Positions 23,643 through 32,003 are shown, counted from the first letter of the stretch. The stretch is DNA of 64,000 bases from Streptomyces sp. T12 (GCF_028736035.1 NZ_CP117866.1:8969001-9033000); one strand, 5' to 3'. Translations and numbers: made by a program. The notes: generated by a model from the sequence alone, not told the origin.

Positions 23643-25649
23643 GTGCGGACGCTGGCTTACGGTTCCTGGCCCTCGCCGATCGACGCGGCCCTCGCCGCCA
23701 CGCACGACGGGCACCCCGAGTATGTGGGCTTCGTCGGCGACGAGCCGTGGTGGACCGAGCCGCGGCCCACGGAGGGCGGGCGGCGCACTCTCGTGCGGCG
23801 GCGGAATGAGGAGGTGGGGCGCGAAGCGCCTCCTTGGAAGGGTGGTGGCGGGAGACGGGCGGGCGGCCGGGAGGAGTCGGTGCTGCCCGCGCCGTGGAAC
23901 GTGCGCAGCCGGGTCGTCGAGTACGGCGGACGGCCGTGGGCCGGCGCGGTGGTCGACGGCCGGCCGCTCGTCGTCTTCGTCCACTTCGCCGACCAGCGGC
24001 TCTACCGGTACGAGGAGGGTGGCGAGCCGGTCCCGTTGACTCCCGTGTCTGCGGTGGGCGGTGGACTGCGCTGGGTGGAGCCGCAGTTGCGGCTCGGGCG
24101 CGGTGAAGTGTGGTGCGTGCTGGAGGAGTTCACCGGCGAGGGGCCCACCGATGTGCGGCGCGTCCTGGCCGCCGTCCCGCTGGACGGCTCGGCGGCCGAG
24201 AACCGCGACGCCGTACGCGAACTCACCGACGACCGGCGCCGGTTCGTCACCGGAGCGCGGATCTCGCCCGACGGCCGGCGCGCGGCATGGCTCGCCTGGG
24301 ACCATCCGCGGATGCCGTGGGACGGTACGGAGCTGCTGGTCGCGGATGTCGGCACCGACGGCACGCTCGGCGTCCCGCGGACCGCCGCCGGGGGACCGCA
24401 GGAATCGATCGCGCAGGTCGACTGGTCGGCCGACGGACGGCTGCTGTACGCGAGCGACCGCAGCGGCTGGTGGAACCTCTACCGCGACGGTGAACCGCTG
24501 TGCCCGCGCGAGGAGGAGTTCGGCGGGCCGCTGTGGAAGCCGGGCCTGCGCTGGTTCGCCCCGCTGGCGGGCGGGCTCGTCGCGGTGGTGCACGGTCGCG
24601 GCTCGACCGCCCTCGGGGTGCTGGATCCGGAGACCGGTGAGATCGTCGATGCGGCGGGCCCCTGGACGGAGTTCGAGCCCACGCTCGCGGTGCACGGCGA
24701 GCAGGTGGTCGCCGTCGGCGCCAGCCCTCGCAGCGCGCACGAGGTGATCGAACTCGACATCTGTACGGGCCGGGCCCGGGTCATCGGCGCCGAGCACGAC
24801 GACGCCGTCGACCCCGCCTACTACCCCGAGCCGCAGATCCGCACCTTCACCGGCCCCGCCGGACACGAGATCCACGCGCACATCTACCCGCCCCACAACC
24901 CCGGTTGCGTGGCCCCCGCCGACAAGCCGCCGCCGTTCGTCGTCTGGGCGCACGGCGGCCCCACCGGCCGGGCGCCCCTCGTCCTCGACCTGGCCATCGC
25001 CTACTTCACCTCGCGCGGCATCGGGATCGCCGAGGTCAACTACGGCGGCTCCACCGGGTACGGCCGGGCGTACCGCAACCGGCTGCGCGAGCAGTGGGGC
25101 GTGGTCGACGTCGAGGACTGCGCCGCGGTCGCGCTCGCCCTCGCCGACGAGGGCAGCGCCGACCGCGACCGGCTCGCCATCCGCGGTGGCAGCGCGGGCG
25201 GCTGGACCGCGGCCGCGTCGCTCACCACCACCGACGTCTACGCGTGCGGCACGATCCTCTACCCCATCCTCGACCTGGCCGGCTGGGGCGACGGAGAGAC
25301 CCACGACTTGGAGTCGCAGTACCTGGAAACCCTGGTCGGACCGCTCGCCGAAGTCCCGGGACGCTACGCGGAACGCTCACCCGCCGCGCACGCCGACCGT
25401 CTCACCGCGCCGTTCCTGCTGCTGCAGGGCCTGGACGACGTCATCTGCCCGCCCACCCAGTGCGAGCGGTTCCTGGCCCGCATGGAGGGACGCCGGGTGC
25501 CGCACGCCTACATCGCCTTCGAAGGGGAGGGGCACGGCTTCCGGCGGGCGGAGACGATGATCCGCGTCCTGGAGTCCGAACTCTCCCTGTACGCCCAGGT
25601 CTTCGGACTGAACCCGCCCGGGATCCCGACCCTGGAGCTCACCAAGTGA
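23643..25649 (+). CDS. S9 family prolyl-oligopeptidase-like peptidase
   Basis: A 668-residue cytosolic serine peptidase: N-terminal beta-propeller (about 1-400, repeats such as DWSADGRLLYASDRSGWWN) and C-terminal alpha/beta-hydrolase domain with WAHGGPTG, the nucleophile elbow GGSAGGW near residue 516, the aspartate in GLDDVICPP and the histidine in EGEGHGFRR. It fits the dipeptidyl-aminopeptidase/acylaminoacyl-peptidase branch. GTG 23643 is chosen, with GAGGGAG just upstream; an in-frame TTG four codons earlier is possible. Residues about 55-78 are encoded by a palindromic stretch that looks like an inserted repeat. The stop overlaps the next start as GTGA. Confidence 0.88.
   Translation: MRTLAYGSWPSPIDAALAATHDGHPEYVGFVGDEPWWTEPRPTEGGRRTLVRRRNEEVGREAPPWKGGGGRRAGGREESVLPAPWNVRSRVVEYGGRPWAGAVVDGRPLVVFVHFADQRLYRYEEGGEPVPLTPVSAVGGGLRWVEPQLRLGRGEVWCVLEEFTGEGPTDVRRVLAAVPLDGSAAENRDAVRELTDDRRRFVTGARISPDGRRAAWLAWDHPRMPWDGTELLVADVGTDGTLGVPRTAAGGPQESIAQVDWSADGRLLYASDRSGWWNLYRDGEPLCPREEEFGGPLWKPGLRWFAPLAGGLVAVVHGRGSTALGVLDPETGEIVDAAGPWTEFEPTLAVHGEQVVAVGASPRSAHEVIELDICTGRARVIGAEHDDAVDPAYYPEPQIRTFTGPAGHEIHAHIYPPHNPGCVAPADKPPPFVVWAHGGPTGRAPLVLDLAIAYFTSRGIGIAEVNYGGSTGYGRAYRNRLREQWGVVDVEDCAAVALALADEGSADRDRLAIRGGSAGGWTAAASLTTTDVYACGTILYPILDLAGWGDGETHDLESQYLETLVGPLAEVPGRYAERSPAAHADRLTAPFLLLQGLDDVICPPTQCERFLARMEGRRVPHAYIAFEGEGHGFRRAETMIRVLESELSLYAQVFGLNPPGIPTLELTK
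23809..23835 (+). repeat. In-frame palindromic element inside the S9 peptidase gene
   Basis: GGCGC-GAA-GCGCC flanked by AGGAGG and CCTCCTT forms a nested hairpin within coding sequence. Together with the following G-rich run to about 23870 it encodes a Gly/Arg/Glu-rich segment that interrupts an otherwise ordinary propeller strand order (RTLVRRR before, LPAPWN after). It looks like an inserted repeat element tolerated in frame. Confidence 0.45.
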
Positions 25650-26581
25650 ATCAGTCCGTACGGCCACTGGTACGGCCGTCCCGGCTCGCCCCCGGCGCCC
25701 GCGTGGCCGTCGTCGCCCCCAGTGGGCCGGTGCCCGAGGAGCGGCTGCAGGCCGGGCTCGACGTGCTGCGGGGCTGGGATCTCGACCCGGTGGTGGCCTC
25801 CCACGTGCTCGACCGGCATGACGCGTTCGGCTATCTGGCGGGCACGGACGCCGACCGGGCCGCCGATCTGCAGACCGCCTGGTGCGATCCGTCCGTGGAC
25901 GCGGTGCTGTGCGCCCGGGGCGGTTACGGAGTGCAGCGGATGATCGACCTGCTCGACTGGGAGGCGATGCGGGCGGCCGGACCGAAGGTCTTCGTCGGGT
26001 TCAGCGACATCACCGTGCTGCACGAGGCGTTCGCCACCCGGCTGGGTCTGGCCACGCTCTACGGGCCGATGGCGGCGGGCATCGACTTCATCAAGAACGC
26101 GCGGGCACAGGAGCACCTGAAGGCCACGCTGTTCGAGCCGGAGTCGGTGCGCACGATCACCTCCACCGGGTCCGCGCTGGTCCCCGGCCGGGCGCGGGGC
26201 GTCACGCTCGGCGGCTGCCTCTGCCTGCTCGCCGCCGAGGCGGGCACCTCGCACGCCAGGACCTCCGCGCGCGGCGGACTGCTGTGCCTGGAGGACGTGG
26301 GCGAGGAGACGTACCGCCTCGACCGCTATCTCACCCAACTCCTTCGCGCCGGCCTGTTCGACGGAGTGCGGGGCGTGCTGCTCGGGTCGTGGCAGGAGTG
26401 CGAGCCGTACGAGCGGGTGCGTGCGCTGCTTCGGGACCGACTGGGTGGCCTCGGTGTGCCCGTTGTGGAGGAGTTCGGGTTCGGGCACTGTGAAGGTGCG
26501 CTGACGATCCCCTTCGGGGTCGGCGCCGAACTGGACGCCGACGCGGGGACGTTGATCCTCGACGAGCCCGCTCTGCGCTGA
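25646..26581 (+). CDS. S66 family LD-carboxypeptidase (LdcA/MccF-like)
   Basis: A 311-residue serine peptidase starting at a GTG overlapping the S9 stop. Conserved blocks are RVAVVAPSGPVPEERL, the CARGGYGVQRMIDLLDW loop, the nucleophile region FVGFSDITVLHEAF and the histidine-containing GHCEGALTIPFGVGAELD, matching the Ser-Glu-His triad of S66. LdcA cleaves the terminal D-alanine from murein tetrapeptides during recycling; MccF cleaves microcin C-like adducts. It is the last gene of the M55-M20-S9-S66 operon, and with the D-aminopeptidase at the start this favours peptidoglycan-peptide salvage (inference). Confidence 0.9.
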   Translation: MNQSVRPLVRPSRLAPGARVAVVAPSGPVPEERLQAGLDVLRGWDLDPVVASHVLDRHDAFGYLAGTDADRAADLQTAWCDPSVDAVLCARGGYGVQRMIDLLDWEAMRAAGPKVFVGFSDITVLHEAFATRLGLATLYGPMAAGIDFIKNARAQEHLKATLFEPESVRTITSTGSALVPGRARGVTLGGCLCLLAAEAGTSHARTSARGGLLCLEDVGEETYRLDRYLTQLLRAGLFDGVRGVLLGSWQECEPYERVRALLRDRLGGLGVPVVEEFGFGHCEGALTIPFGVGAELDADAGTLILDEPALR

Positions 26582-26636
26582 GCACTGTTCACTGAATCTC
26601 CGTCAAGAAACCTCCGTCACGCTGATTGACCCCGTC

Positions 26637-26648
26637 TGACACGTGTCA
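26637..26648. promoter_or_regulatory. Perfect 12-bp palindrome in possible promoter spacer
   Basis: TGACACGTGTCA is perfectly palindromic. It falls in the 17-bp gap between TTGACC (26626-26631) and CACCAT, a weak -35/-10 pair ahead of the S15-type hydrolase gene. That position would suit a repressor site. No regulator is encoded nearby. Confidence 0.4.
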
Positions 26649-26659
26649 CACCATGACAA

Positions 26660-26681
26660 CCAGCCAGTACTTACTGGTCGG
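26660..26681. promoter_or_regulatory. TetR-operator-like imperfect palindrome
   Basis: CCAGCCAGTAC-TTACTGGTCGG forms two 11-bp half-sites matching at 9 of 11 positions. It lies 43 bp upstream of the GTG of the secreted hydrolase, downstream of the first palindrome, and has the T(T/A)ACTGGTCGG flavour of many TetR-family operators. Confidence 0.45.
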
Positions 26682-26723
26682 TAAGCAGGGCTGTCCCCAG
26701 CGTGCCTCAATGTGGAGGTCTCC

Positions 26724-28502
26724 GTGTCCCGTCGTGTGCCCAGATTCCGAGCCCCACTCGCCCTCGTCCTCGGCGCCACGCTCACCGCACCCCTCGCGCT
26801 CACCGCTCCGGCCGCCGCTGCGACCGGCCAGTTCACCGTCACCGCCCTGAAGTTCACCGTCCAGGCAGGCGGCCGTACGTGCACGGTCGACGCCGACCTG
26901 TACCGGCCCGCGGGCGTGGACCGCGCCCACCCCGCGCCCGCCGTCCTCGCCACCAACGGCTTCGGCGGCAGCAAGTCCGACGGCTCGACCGACGCCATCG
27001 GCAAGGCCTTCGCTCAGCGCGGGTACGTCTCCCTCGTCTACTCGGGGCTCGGCTTCGGCAAGTCCGGCTGCCTGATCTCGCTCGACGACCCCACCATCGA
27101 CGGCGTCGCCGCCTCGCGGCTGGTCGACTTCCTGGGCGGCAGGCGCGCCGCCGACGACGGCACGAAGGCCGACTTCGTCACCCTCGACGCCCCCGGCGAC
27201 CCGCGCGTCGGCATGGTGGGCGGCTCCTACGGCGGGGCCATCCAGCTGGCCACGGCCGCGGTCGACCAGCGACTCGACGCCCTGGTCCCGATGATCACCT
27301 GGAACGACCTGGCGTACTCCCTCGACCCGAACAACACCATAGGCAGCGGCAGCGTGCCCGGCGCCTTCAAATGGCAGTGGGCCAACGGCTTCTACCTCAT
27401 CGGCGAGGGCCAGCCCCTGCTGGAGCCGAGCCTCGACCCCTCCCGCATCAACTCCCTCGCCTGTCTGCACTTCGTCACCAAGGCCTGCGACACCGTCCGC
27501 ACCCTCAACTCCGGCCGCTACCCGGCGAAGCAGACCGCCGAGCTGCTCGCCTACGCACGCAGCGTCTCGCCGGTGTCGTACCTGAGCCGCGTCAAGGCAC
27601 CCACCCTCCTCGTCCAGGGCCAGGCCGACAGCCTCTTCAACCTCAACGAGGCGACGGCGACGTACAAGACGCTCAAGGGCCAGGGAACGCCGACGAAGAT
27701 GATCTGGCAGTCCTGGGGCCACAGCGGCGGCATCACCGACCCGGCAGCCGGTGAACTCAACCTAGGCCAGGGAAACTTGGAGACCAGTTACGTCGGCCGT
27801 CGCATCCTCGCCTGGTTCGACCGCTACCTGGGGAAGAAGAGCGTCGACACGGGACCGGCCTTCGCCTACTACCGGGACTGGATCACTGACCCCAACGGCA
27901 CCTACGCCACCGCCGACCGCGTCCCCGCCCCGAGCCGGACCCTCTACCTCTCCGGCGACGGCAAACTCGTCGACAACCGCAGCAAGGTGGTGCGCGGCAG
28001 TCGTACGTACACCAACTGGCTTGTCTCCACGAGCCATTCGGAGAGCTCGCTGTACGGGATCCTCGGGCTGCCGGACCCGGCACCGCACGACACCCCGGGC
28101 ACCTACCTCGGCTGGACCAGCGAGCCGCTCGGGCGCACCACCGACGTCGTGGGCGCGCCCCGGGCCACGCTGAAGGTCCTCTCCCCGAAGGCCGAGCGGA
28201 CCCAGCACTCCCCGGACGCCGCCGACAAGCTCGTCCTGTTCGCCAAGCTGTACGACGTCGCCCCCGACGGCAGTCGGACGCTGGTGCACCGGCTGGTCGC
28301 GCCGGTGCGGGTGCCCGACGTCACGAAGGGCTTCACCGTGACCCTGCCGGGGATCGTGCACCGGTACGAGAAGGGGCACCGGCTGCGGTTCGTGATCTCC
28401 GCGAGTGACGACGCGTACTTCGGGAACCGGGGGATCAAGCCGGTGACCGTGGTCAGCGCGCCCGGGGACACGGGGGTGCTCCAGCTGCCGGTGGTCGGCT
28501 GA
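26724..28502 (+). CDS. Secreted CocE/NonD-type (S15, X-Pro dipeptidyl-peptidase-like) hydrolase
   Basis: A 592-residue exported protein. The GTG at 26724 is preferred because GGAGG lies 5 bp upstream; a GTG four codons earlier overlaps that site. Signal peptide to about residue 32 (..LTAPAAAA). The alpha/beta-hydrolase core has the nucleophile elbow GGSYGGA near residue 170, an acid in QGQADSLFN and the histidine in SWGHSGG, followed by the C-terminal jelly-roll domain typical of X-Pro dipeptidyl-peptidases (about 390-592, LVLFAKLYDVAPDG). It stands 143 bp after the peptidase operon and may degrade proline-rich peptides or esters outside the cell. Two palindromes precede it. Confidence 0.87.
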   Translation: MSRRVPRFRAPLALVLGATLTAPLALTAPAAAATGQFTVTALKFTVQAGGRTCTVDADLYRPAGVDRAHPAPAVLATNGFGGSKSDGSTDAIGKAFAQRGYVSLVYSGLGFGKSGCLISLDDPTIDGVAASRLVDFLGGRRAADDGTKADFVTLDAPGDPRVGMVGGSYGGAIQLATAAVDQRLDALVPMITWNDLAYSLDPNNTIGSGSVPGAFKWQWANGFYLIGEGQPLLEPSLDPSRINSLACLHFVTKACDTVRTLNSGRYPAKQTAELLAYARSVSPVSYLSRVKAPTLLVQGQADSLFNLNEATATYKTLKGQGTPTKMIWQSWGHSGGITDPAAGELNLGQGNLETSYVGRRILAWFDRYLGKKSVDTGPAFAYYRDWITDPNGTYATADRVPAPSRTLYLSGDGKLVDNRSKVVRGSRTYTNWLVSTSHSESSLYGILGLPDPAPHDTPGTYLGWTSEPLGRTTDVVGAPRATLKVLSPKAERTQHSPDAADKLVLFAKLYDVAPDGSRTLVHRLVAPVRVPDVTKGFTVTLPGIVHRYEKGHRLRFVISASDDAYFGNRGIKPVTVVSAPGDTGVLQLPVVG

Positions 28503-28509
28503 GCGAGGT

Positions 28510-28537
28510 GGGAGAGCCGGGAGAGCCGGGAGAGCCG
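28510..28537 (+). repeat. Short tandem repeat after the secreted hydrolase gene
   Basis: Three copies of about 10 bp (GGGAGAGCCG units) follow the stop codon immediately. No hairpin potential and no coding function are apparent. Confidence 0.5.
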
Positions 28538-28578
28538 CTCACCGTGCGTGATCGCCTCTTCGGGAGCATCCTTGTCGT

Positions 28579-28833
28579 ATGACCGCGAAGACGTCGGAGA
28601 GCGGCGGGAGGGCCGGCGGGCAGCGCAGAGGCCTGGGCGGGGCGCTGACCCCCGCCAGGGTCGCCGTTCTGGTGCTCGTCGCCCTCGCGCTGATCTTCAT
28701 CTTCGAGAACACCCGCGAGACCGAGATCCGGCTGCTGGTCCCCTTGGTGACGATGCCGCTGTGGCTGGCGCTGCTCGGCATGGGCGTCATCGGTGCGCTG
28801 TTCGGGGCGTACTTCATGACGCGGCGCCGCTAG
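28579..28833 (+). CDS. LapA-domain (DUF1049-like) small membrane protein
   Basis: An 84-residue protein with a hydrophilic N-terminus (about 25 residues) and two membrane helices separated by the short loop FENTRETEIRLLVPLVTMP. The F.xN...v.v.f.....p pattern is the hallmark of the LapA/DUF1049 family. Actinobacterial members have no established role; a part in envelope assembly or stress is only suggested by the proteobacterial homologue. It starts 76 bp after the secreted hydrolase. Confidence 0.75.
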   Translation: MTAKTSESGGRAGGQRRGLGGALTPARVAVLVLVALALIFIFENTRETEIRLLVPLVTMPLWLALLGMGVIGALFGAYFMTRRR

Positions 28834-28852
28834 CGGGTCGTAGGCTGGCGGA

Positions 28853-29401
28853 ATGCCTCACCCTCCGTCCCGCTATCTCGCCGAGGGCCCCCGTGTGGGC
28901 ATACGCCACTTCACCTACGAGGACGGTGGCGAGTTCACCGCGCGTGCCCGGGAGAGCAAGGAACTGCACCAGCCGTGGCTCTTCCCGCCGGACAGCGCCG
29001 CGGCGTACGCCGCCTACGCGGGGCGGCTGATCGAGGATCCGACCAAGGCGGGGTTCCTGGTCTGCGAGAAGGGCGACGGCGGGGGCATCGCCGGGTTCAT
29101 CAACATCAACAACATCGTCGCGGGCGCCTTCCAGAGCGGCGCCCTCGGTTACGGCGCCTTCACCCACGCGGCCGGGCGGGGCCTGATGCGGGAGGGCCTG
29201 GACCTGGTGGTGGGCCATGCCTTCGGGCCGATGCGGCTGCACCGGCTGGAGATCAACGTCCAGCCCGCCAACACCGCCTCGATCGCCCTCGCCCGCGCCT
29301 GTGGCTTCCGCCTGGAGGGCTTCTCGCCGAGCATGCTCTTCATCGACGGGGCGTGGCGCGACCATCAGCGGTGGGCCGTCACCGCCGAGATGCGGGCTTG
29401 A
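28853..29401 (+). CDS. GNAT family N-acetyltransferase (RimJ/RimL-like)
   Basis: A 182-residue protein. The GNAT acetyl-CoA site occurs in the GYGAFTHAAGRGLMREGL region, followed by MRLHRLEINVQPANTASIAL and the ARACGFRLEGFS ending that is characteristic of the ribosomal-protein/amino-acid acetyltransferase branch. It starts 20 bp after the LapA-like gene, so the pair may be co-transcribed, and its last 23 bp overlap the 3' end of the convergent DUF6204 gene. Substrate unknown. Confidence 0.87.
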   Translation: MPHPPSRYLAEGPRVGIRHFTYEDGGEFTARARESKELHQPWLFPPDSAAAYAAYAGRLIEDPTKAGFLVCEKGDGGGIAGFININNIVAGAFQSGALGYGAFTHAAGRGLMREGLDLVVGHAFGPMRLHRLEINVQPANTASIALARACGFRLEGFSPSMLFIDGAWRDHQRWAVTAEMRA

Positions 29402-29726
29402 AGTTGATCTTCATCGTGTCGAGGTCGGTGACCGTCGACTTCAGGGCGCCGAAGCCATAGCCCAGCTCCCGGAGCGTGGTCTCGGCGCGGTCCTCCGCGA
29501 TCGCGCCGGCCATCTCCTCGCCGTCCGCCGCGTCCGAGACCACCACGTACCGCATCGAGAAATGCTTGAGCGGTGACGGTTCATAGGAGAGCGAGCCCTC
29601 CTCGGAGAACCGCATGCTGCTCAGACCGTGCTCGGCGGCCTCGGCGAGCAGCCGCGCCCGGGCCTCGTCGGTGAGCCCGTCCCAGGTGCCCCGGACGATC
29701 ACCCGGTACGTGTGCTGCTCGCTCAT
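29379..29726 (-). CDS. DUF6204 family protein
   Basis: A 115-residue hydrophilic protein starting MSEQHTYRVIVRGTWDGLTD. It has the RVIVRGTWDGL opening and the FSMRYVVVSD and GYGFGALKSTVTDLDTMKIN segments of a Streptomyces family of unknown function (DUF6204). The predicted fold is alternating strands and helices resembling a ferredoxin-like small domain. The 3' end overlaps the GNAT gene convergently by 23 bp. No role is known. Confidence 0.7.
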   Translation of the reverse strand: MSEQHTYRVIVRGTWDGLTDEARARLLAEAAEHGLSSMRFSEEGSLSYEPSPLKHFSMRYVVVSDAADGEEMAGAIAEDRAETTLRELGYGFGALKSTVTDLDTMKINFKPASRR

Positions 29727-29788
29727 GTTCCCGCTCCCGCTCGCGCTCCTGTGAATGGGCGTCGAGGGCCGACTCTACGTCCGAGGGG

Positions 29789-29935
29789 ATGGACCGCATG
29801 CGGAATTTCGTCGTGCTCGACGCCCCCTCCAACCTGGCAACCGGTCGGATTCTGGTCGCACTTGGACGCCGACGTCCTCGACCCGGACAACCTCACGCCC
29901 GACGAACCCGTCGCGCTGCTGCGGCGTGGATCAGC
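29789..29935 (+). pseudogene. Remnant of an arginase-family gene
   Basis: A normal start (MRNFVVLDAPSNL, with GAGGGG upstream) matches the N-terminus of Streptomyces arginase/agmatinase-family proteins. After 13 residues the sequence jumps, in another frame, to FWSHLDADVLDP and LTPDEPVALLR, the C-terminal metal-site motif (HLDxDxLDP) and its follow-on helix. About 200 residues of the middle are missing and the join changes frame, so no enzyme can be made. Confidence 0.75.
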
Positions 29936-30278
29936 TCTGACGGTCCACGTACTCGTAGATCGCCCCGTCCGGATGCATGGCGATCAGATTGCGGCCCCCC
30001 GGCGTCGTGACCGGACCCGCGACGATGTGGGCGCCCAGGTCGCTGAGCACCTGGTGGGCTTCCTCGACGTCCTTGACGGCGATCGTCGCCGCGACCTTGC
30101 GCAGCACTTCCAGCTCGGCCTCCGGACCGCTCATCAGCAGGAAGCAGCCCACCGCGGCCACCTGCACGCCGCCGCGTTCGAAGCGGAGGGCTGTGCCGCC
30201 CGCGAGGCGCTCGTAGAAGGGGACTGCCCTCTCCAGGTCGTCGACGCACACGCGCAGCGTGGTTCCCAGGATGTCCAT
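29931..30278 (-). CDS. VOC (glyoxalase/bleomycin-resistance) family protein
   Basis: A 115-residue protein starting MDILGTTLRVCVDDLERAVPFYE. The two beta-alpha-beta-beta-beta modules and the closing LIAMHPDGAIYEYVDR (glutamate metal ligand in YEYV) are typical of the vicinal-oxygen-chelate fold. Members include dioxygenases, isomerases and binding proteins; the small size suggests a dimeric metal-dependent or ligand-binding protein. Its 3' end abuts the arginase remnant. No substrate can be inferred. Confidence 0.82.
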   Translation of the reverse strand: MDILGTTLRVCVDDLERAVPFYERLAGGTALRFERGGVQVAAVGCFLLMSGPEAELEVLRKVAATIAVKDVEEAHQVLSDLGAHIVAGPVTTPGGRNLIAMHPDGAIYEYVDRQS

Positions 30279-30426
30279 ACGGACGAGCCTAGTTGGGGGC
30301 CCTCGGGCAGGGAGATCGTTTCACGCGATCCCCTCACGCGATCCTTCACTCCTGCGACGGCTCACGCGCCGGTACGGGGTGTGACGGAGCGCGTTATGCG
30401 TACGCGTGTACGGGTACTCGGCGGCC

Positions 30427-30948
30427 ATGAACCGCTTGGATCATCTTGAGCACCTGGACAAGCAACTGGTCGACGAGCTGGCGCAGGTGGCGCGCGAGAC
30501 CGTGCGTGACGAGCTGCGTGAGCAGACGCGCAGGCAGCGCCGCCGGGCCATGCTGTACGCCGGCTCCGGCGCCGTCGCCCTGTACGCGGGCGCGTCCCTC
30601 GCGCTCGCCCTGGGGCTCGGCCTGGCCACCGGGCTGCCGGACTGGGCCGCCGCGCTGATCACCGCGGTCATCCTCGGCGTGGTGGCGTACGTGCTGCGGG
30701 GCGTGGCACGCCCGTCGGCGTCCCGGCCGACGCCGGAGCACGAGGCCGAGTTGGCCGCCGCCCATGGACGCACCGTCGGCGGCACGGCACCGGCCGCCCC
30801 GCCGGGCGGGCTCGGCCTGCCCTACCCGCCGATGCCGGCCGGCCCGCCCGGGACGGGAGTACCCGGTGCGGTGCCGCCGGACATGCCCGACGCGCGGACG
30901 CCGCATCCGGACGACATCGACCCCGAGCAGCCGCACCACCGGGCGTGA
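30427..30948 (+). CDS. Small membrane protein, holin-X/phage-holin-like, with proline-rich tail
   Basis: A 173-residue protein: a charged coiled N-terminus (DHLEHLDKQLVDELAQVARE), two membrane helices (about 45-95), then a Pro/Gly-rich hydrophilic tail. Architecture resembles the actinobacterial holin-X superfamily found outside prophages, where it is thought to shape or perturb the membrane; this is a weak resemblance. The ATG at 30427 is used; GTG 30406 is possible. It ends 6 bp before the SDR gene and is probably co-transcribed with it. Confidence 0.6.
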   Translation: MNRLDHLEHLDKQLVDELAQVARETVRDELREQTRRQRRRAMLYAGSGAVALYAGASLALALGLGLATGLPDWAAALITAVILGVVAYVLRGVARPSASRPTPEHEAELAAAHGRTVGGTAPAAPPGGLGLPYPPMPAGPPGTGVPGAVPPDMPDARTPHPDDIDPEQPHHRA

Positions 30949-30954
30949 TGCGCA

Positions 30955-31992
30955 GTGCGCGGGCCGTGGGAGACCGCCCTGCCGGGGCCTGGCAGGACCG
31001 TCGTGGTGACCGGGGCCAGCGGCGGCGTCGGCCGGGCCGCGGCCCTCGCCTTCGCCGCGCGGGGCGACCGGGTCGCCCTGCTGGCCCGGGGGCGCGAGGG
31101 CCTCGCCGGGGCGGCGGACGAGGTGCAGCGGGCCGGCGGTGAGGCCCTCGTCGTGAGCGTGGACATGGCCGACGCAAAGGCCGTCGACGACGCGGCGCAG
31201 AAGGTCGTCGACGCCTTCGTGCGCATCGACGTCTGGGTCAACAACGCCTTCGCCGGGATCTACGCGCCGTTCACCGAGGTCACCCCGGACGAGTTCCGGC
31301 GGGTGACCGAAGTGACCTACCTGGGCTGTGTGTTCGGCACCCGGGCCGCCCTGCACCACATGCTGCCGCGCGACCGGGGCACGATCGTGCAGGTCGGGTC
31401 CGCGCTCGCCTACCGGGGGATTCCGCTGCAGTCGGCGTACTGCGGAGCCAAGCACGCCATCCAGGGCTTCAACGAGTCACTGCGCTGCGAACTGCTCCGC
31501 GAGGGGAGCCGGGTGCGCACGACGATGGTGCAGCTGCCGGCCCTCAACACCCCCCAGTTCGACTGGGTGTTGAACCGCCTCCCGGGGCGGGCCCGGCCGG
31601 TGGCGCCGGTGTACCAGCCCGAGGTCGCCGCGCGGGCGATCGTGCACGCGGCCGGGCACGGGCGGCGGCGGGAGTACTGGGTGGGGGGCTCCACGGTGGC
31701 GACGCTGATGGCCAACGCGGTCGTGCCCGGCCTGCTGGACCGGTATCTGGCGAGGACCGGCTTCGAGGCGCAGCAGGACGAGGGCGAGCAGCCGGGGCCG
31801 GGGAACCTGTGGACGCCGGCGGACGGGGCGCGGGGGCGGGACTTCGGGGCGCATGGGCGTTTCGACGAGGAGTCCCATCGGCGCAGCTCACAGGAGTGGC
31901 TCTCCCGTAACCGCGGCAGGGTGGGGCAGGCGCTCACGATCGGCGCCGGTGTTCTGGCGGCACGACGGCTGACCCGCCTGGTTCGCCATTAG
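30955..31992 (+). CDS. SDR family oxidoreductase with C-terminal extension
   Basis: A 345-residue short-chain dehydrogenase. Cofactor motif TGASGGVGRAAAL (TGxxxGxG), the NNAFAG motif, the active-site serine in VQVGSALAYRG and the Y-x3-K in SAYCGAKHAIQGF are all present. Beyond the usual 250 residues there is a tail of about 95 residues ending in a hydrophobic ITIGAGVLAARRL-like segment, as in the SDR branch annotated in Streptomyces as membrane-associated. Starts at GTG 30955, 6 bp after the membrane protein. Substrate unknown. Confidence 0.86.
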   Translation: MRGPWETALPGPGRTVVVTGASGGVGRAAALAFAARGDRVALLARGREGLAGAADEVQRAGGEALVVSVDMADAKAVDDAAQKVVDAFVRIDVWVNNAFAGIYAPFTEVTPDEFRRVTEVTYLGCVFGTRAALHHMLPRDRGTIVQVGSALAYRGIPLQSAYCGAKHAIQGFNESLRCELLREGSRVRTTMVQLPALNTPQFDWVLNRLPGRARPVAPVYQPEVAARAIVHAAGHGRRREYWVGGSTVATLMANAVVPGLLDRYLARTGFEAQQDEGEQPGPGNLWTPADGARGRDFGAHGRFDEESHRRSSQEWLSRNRGRVGQALTIGAGVLAARRLTRLVRH

Positions 31993-32003
31993 GCGACCCG
32001 GTG

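Noticed and set aside
30427..30948. Prophage lysis holin
   Set aside because: The two-helix protein resembles holin-X, but there is no endolysin or phage gene nearby, so a phage origin is not supported.
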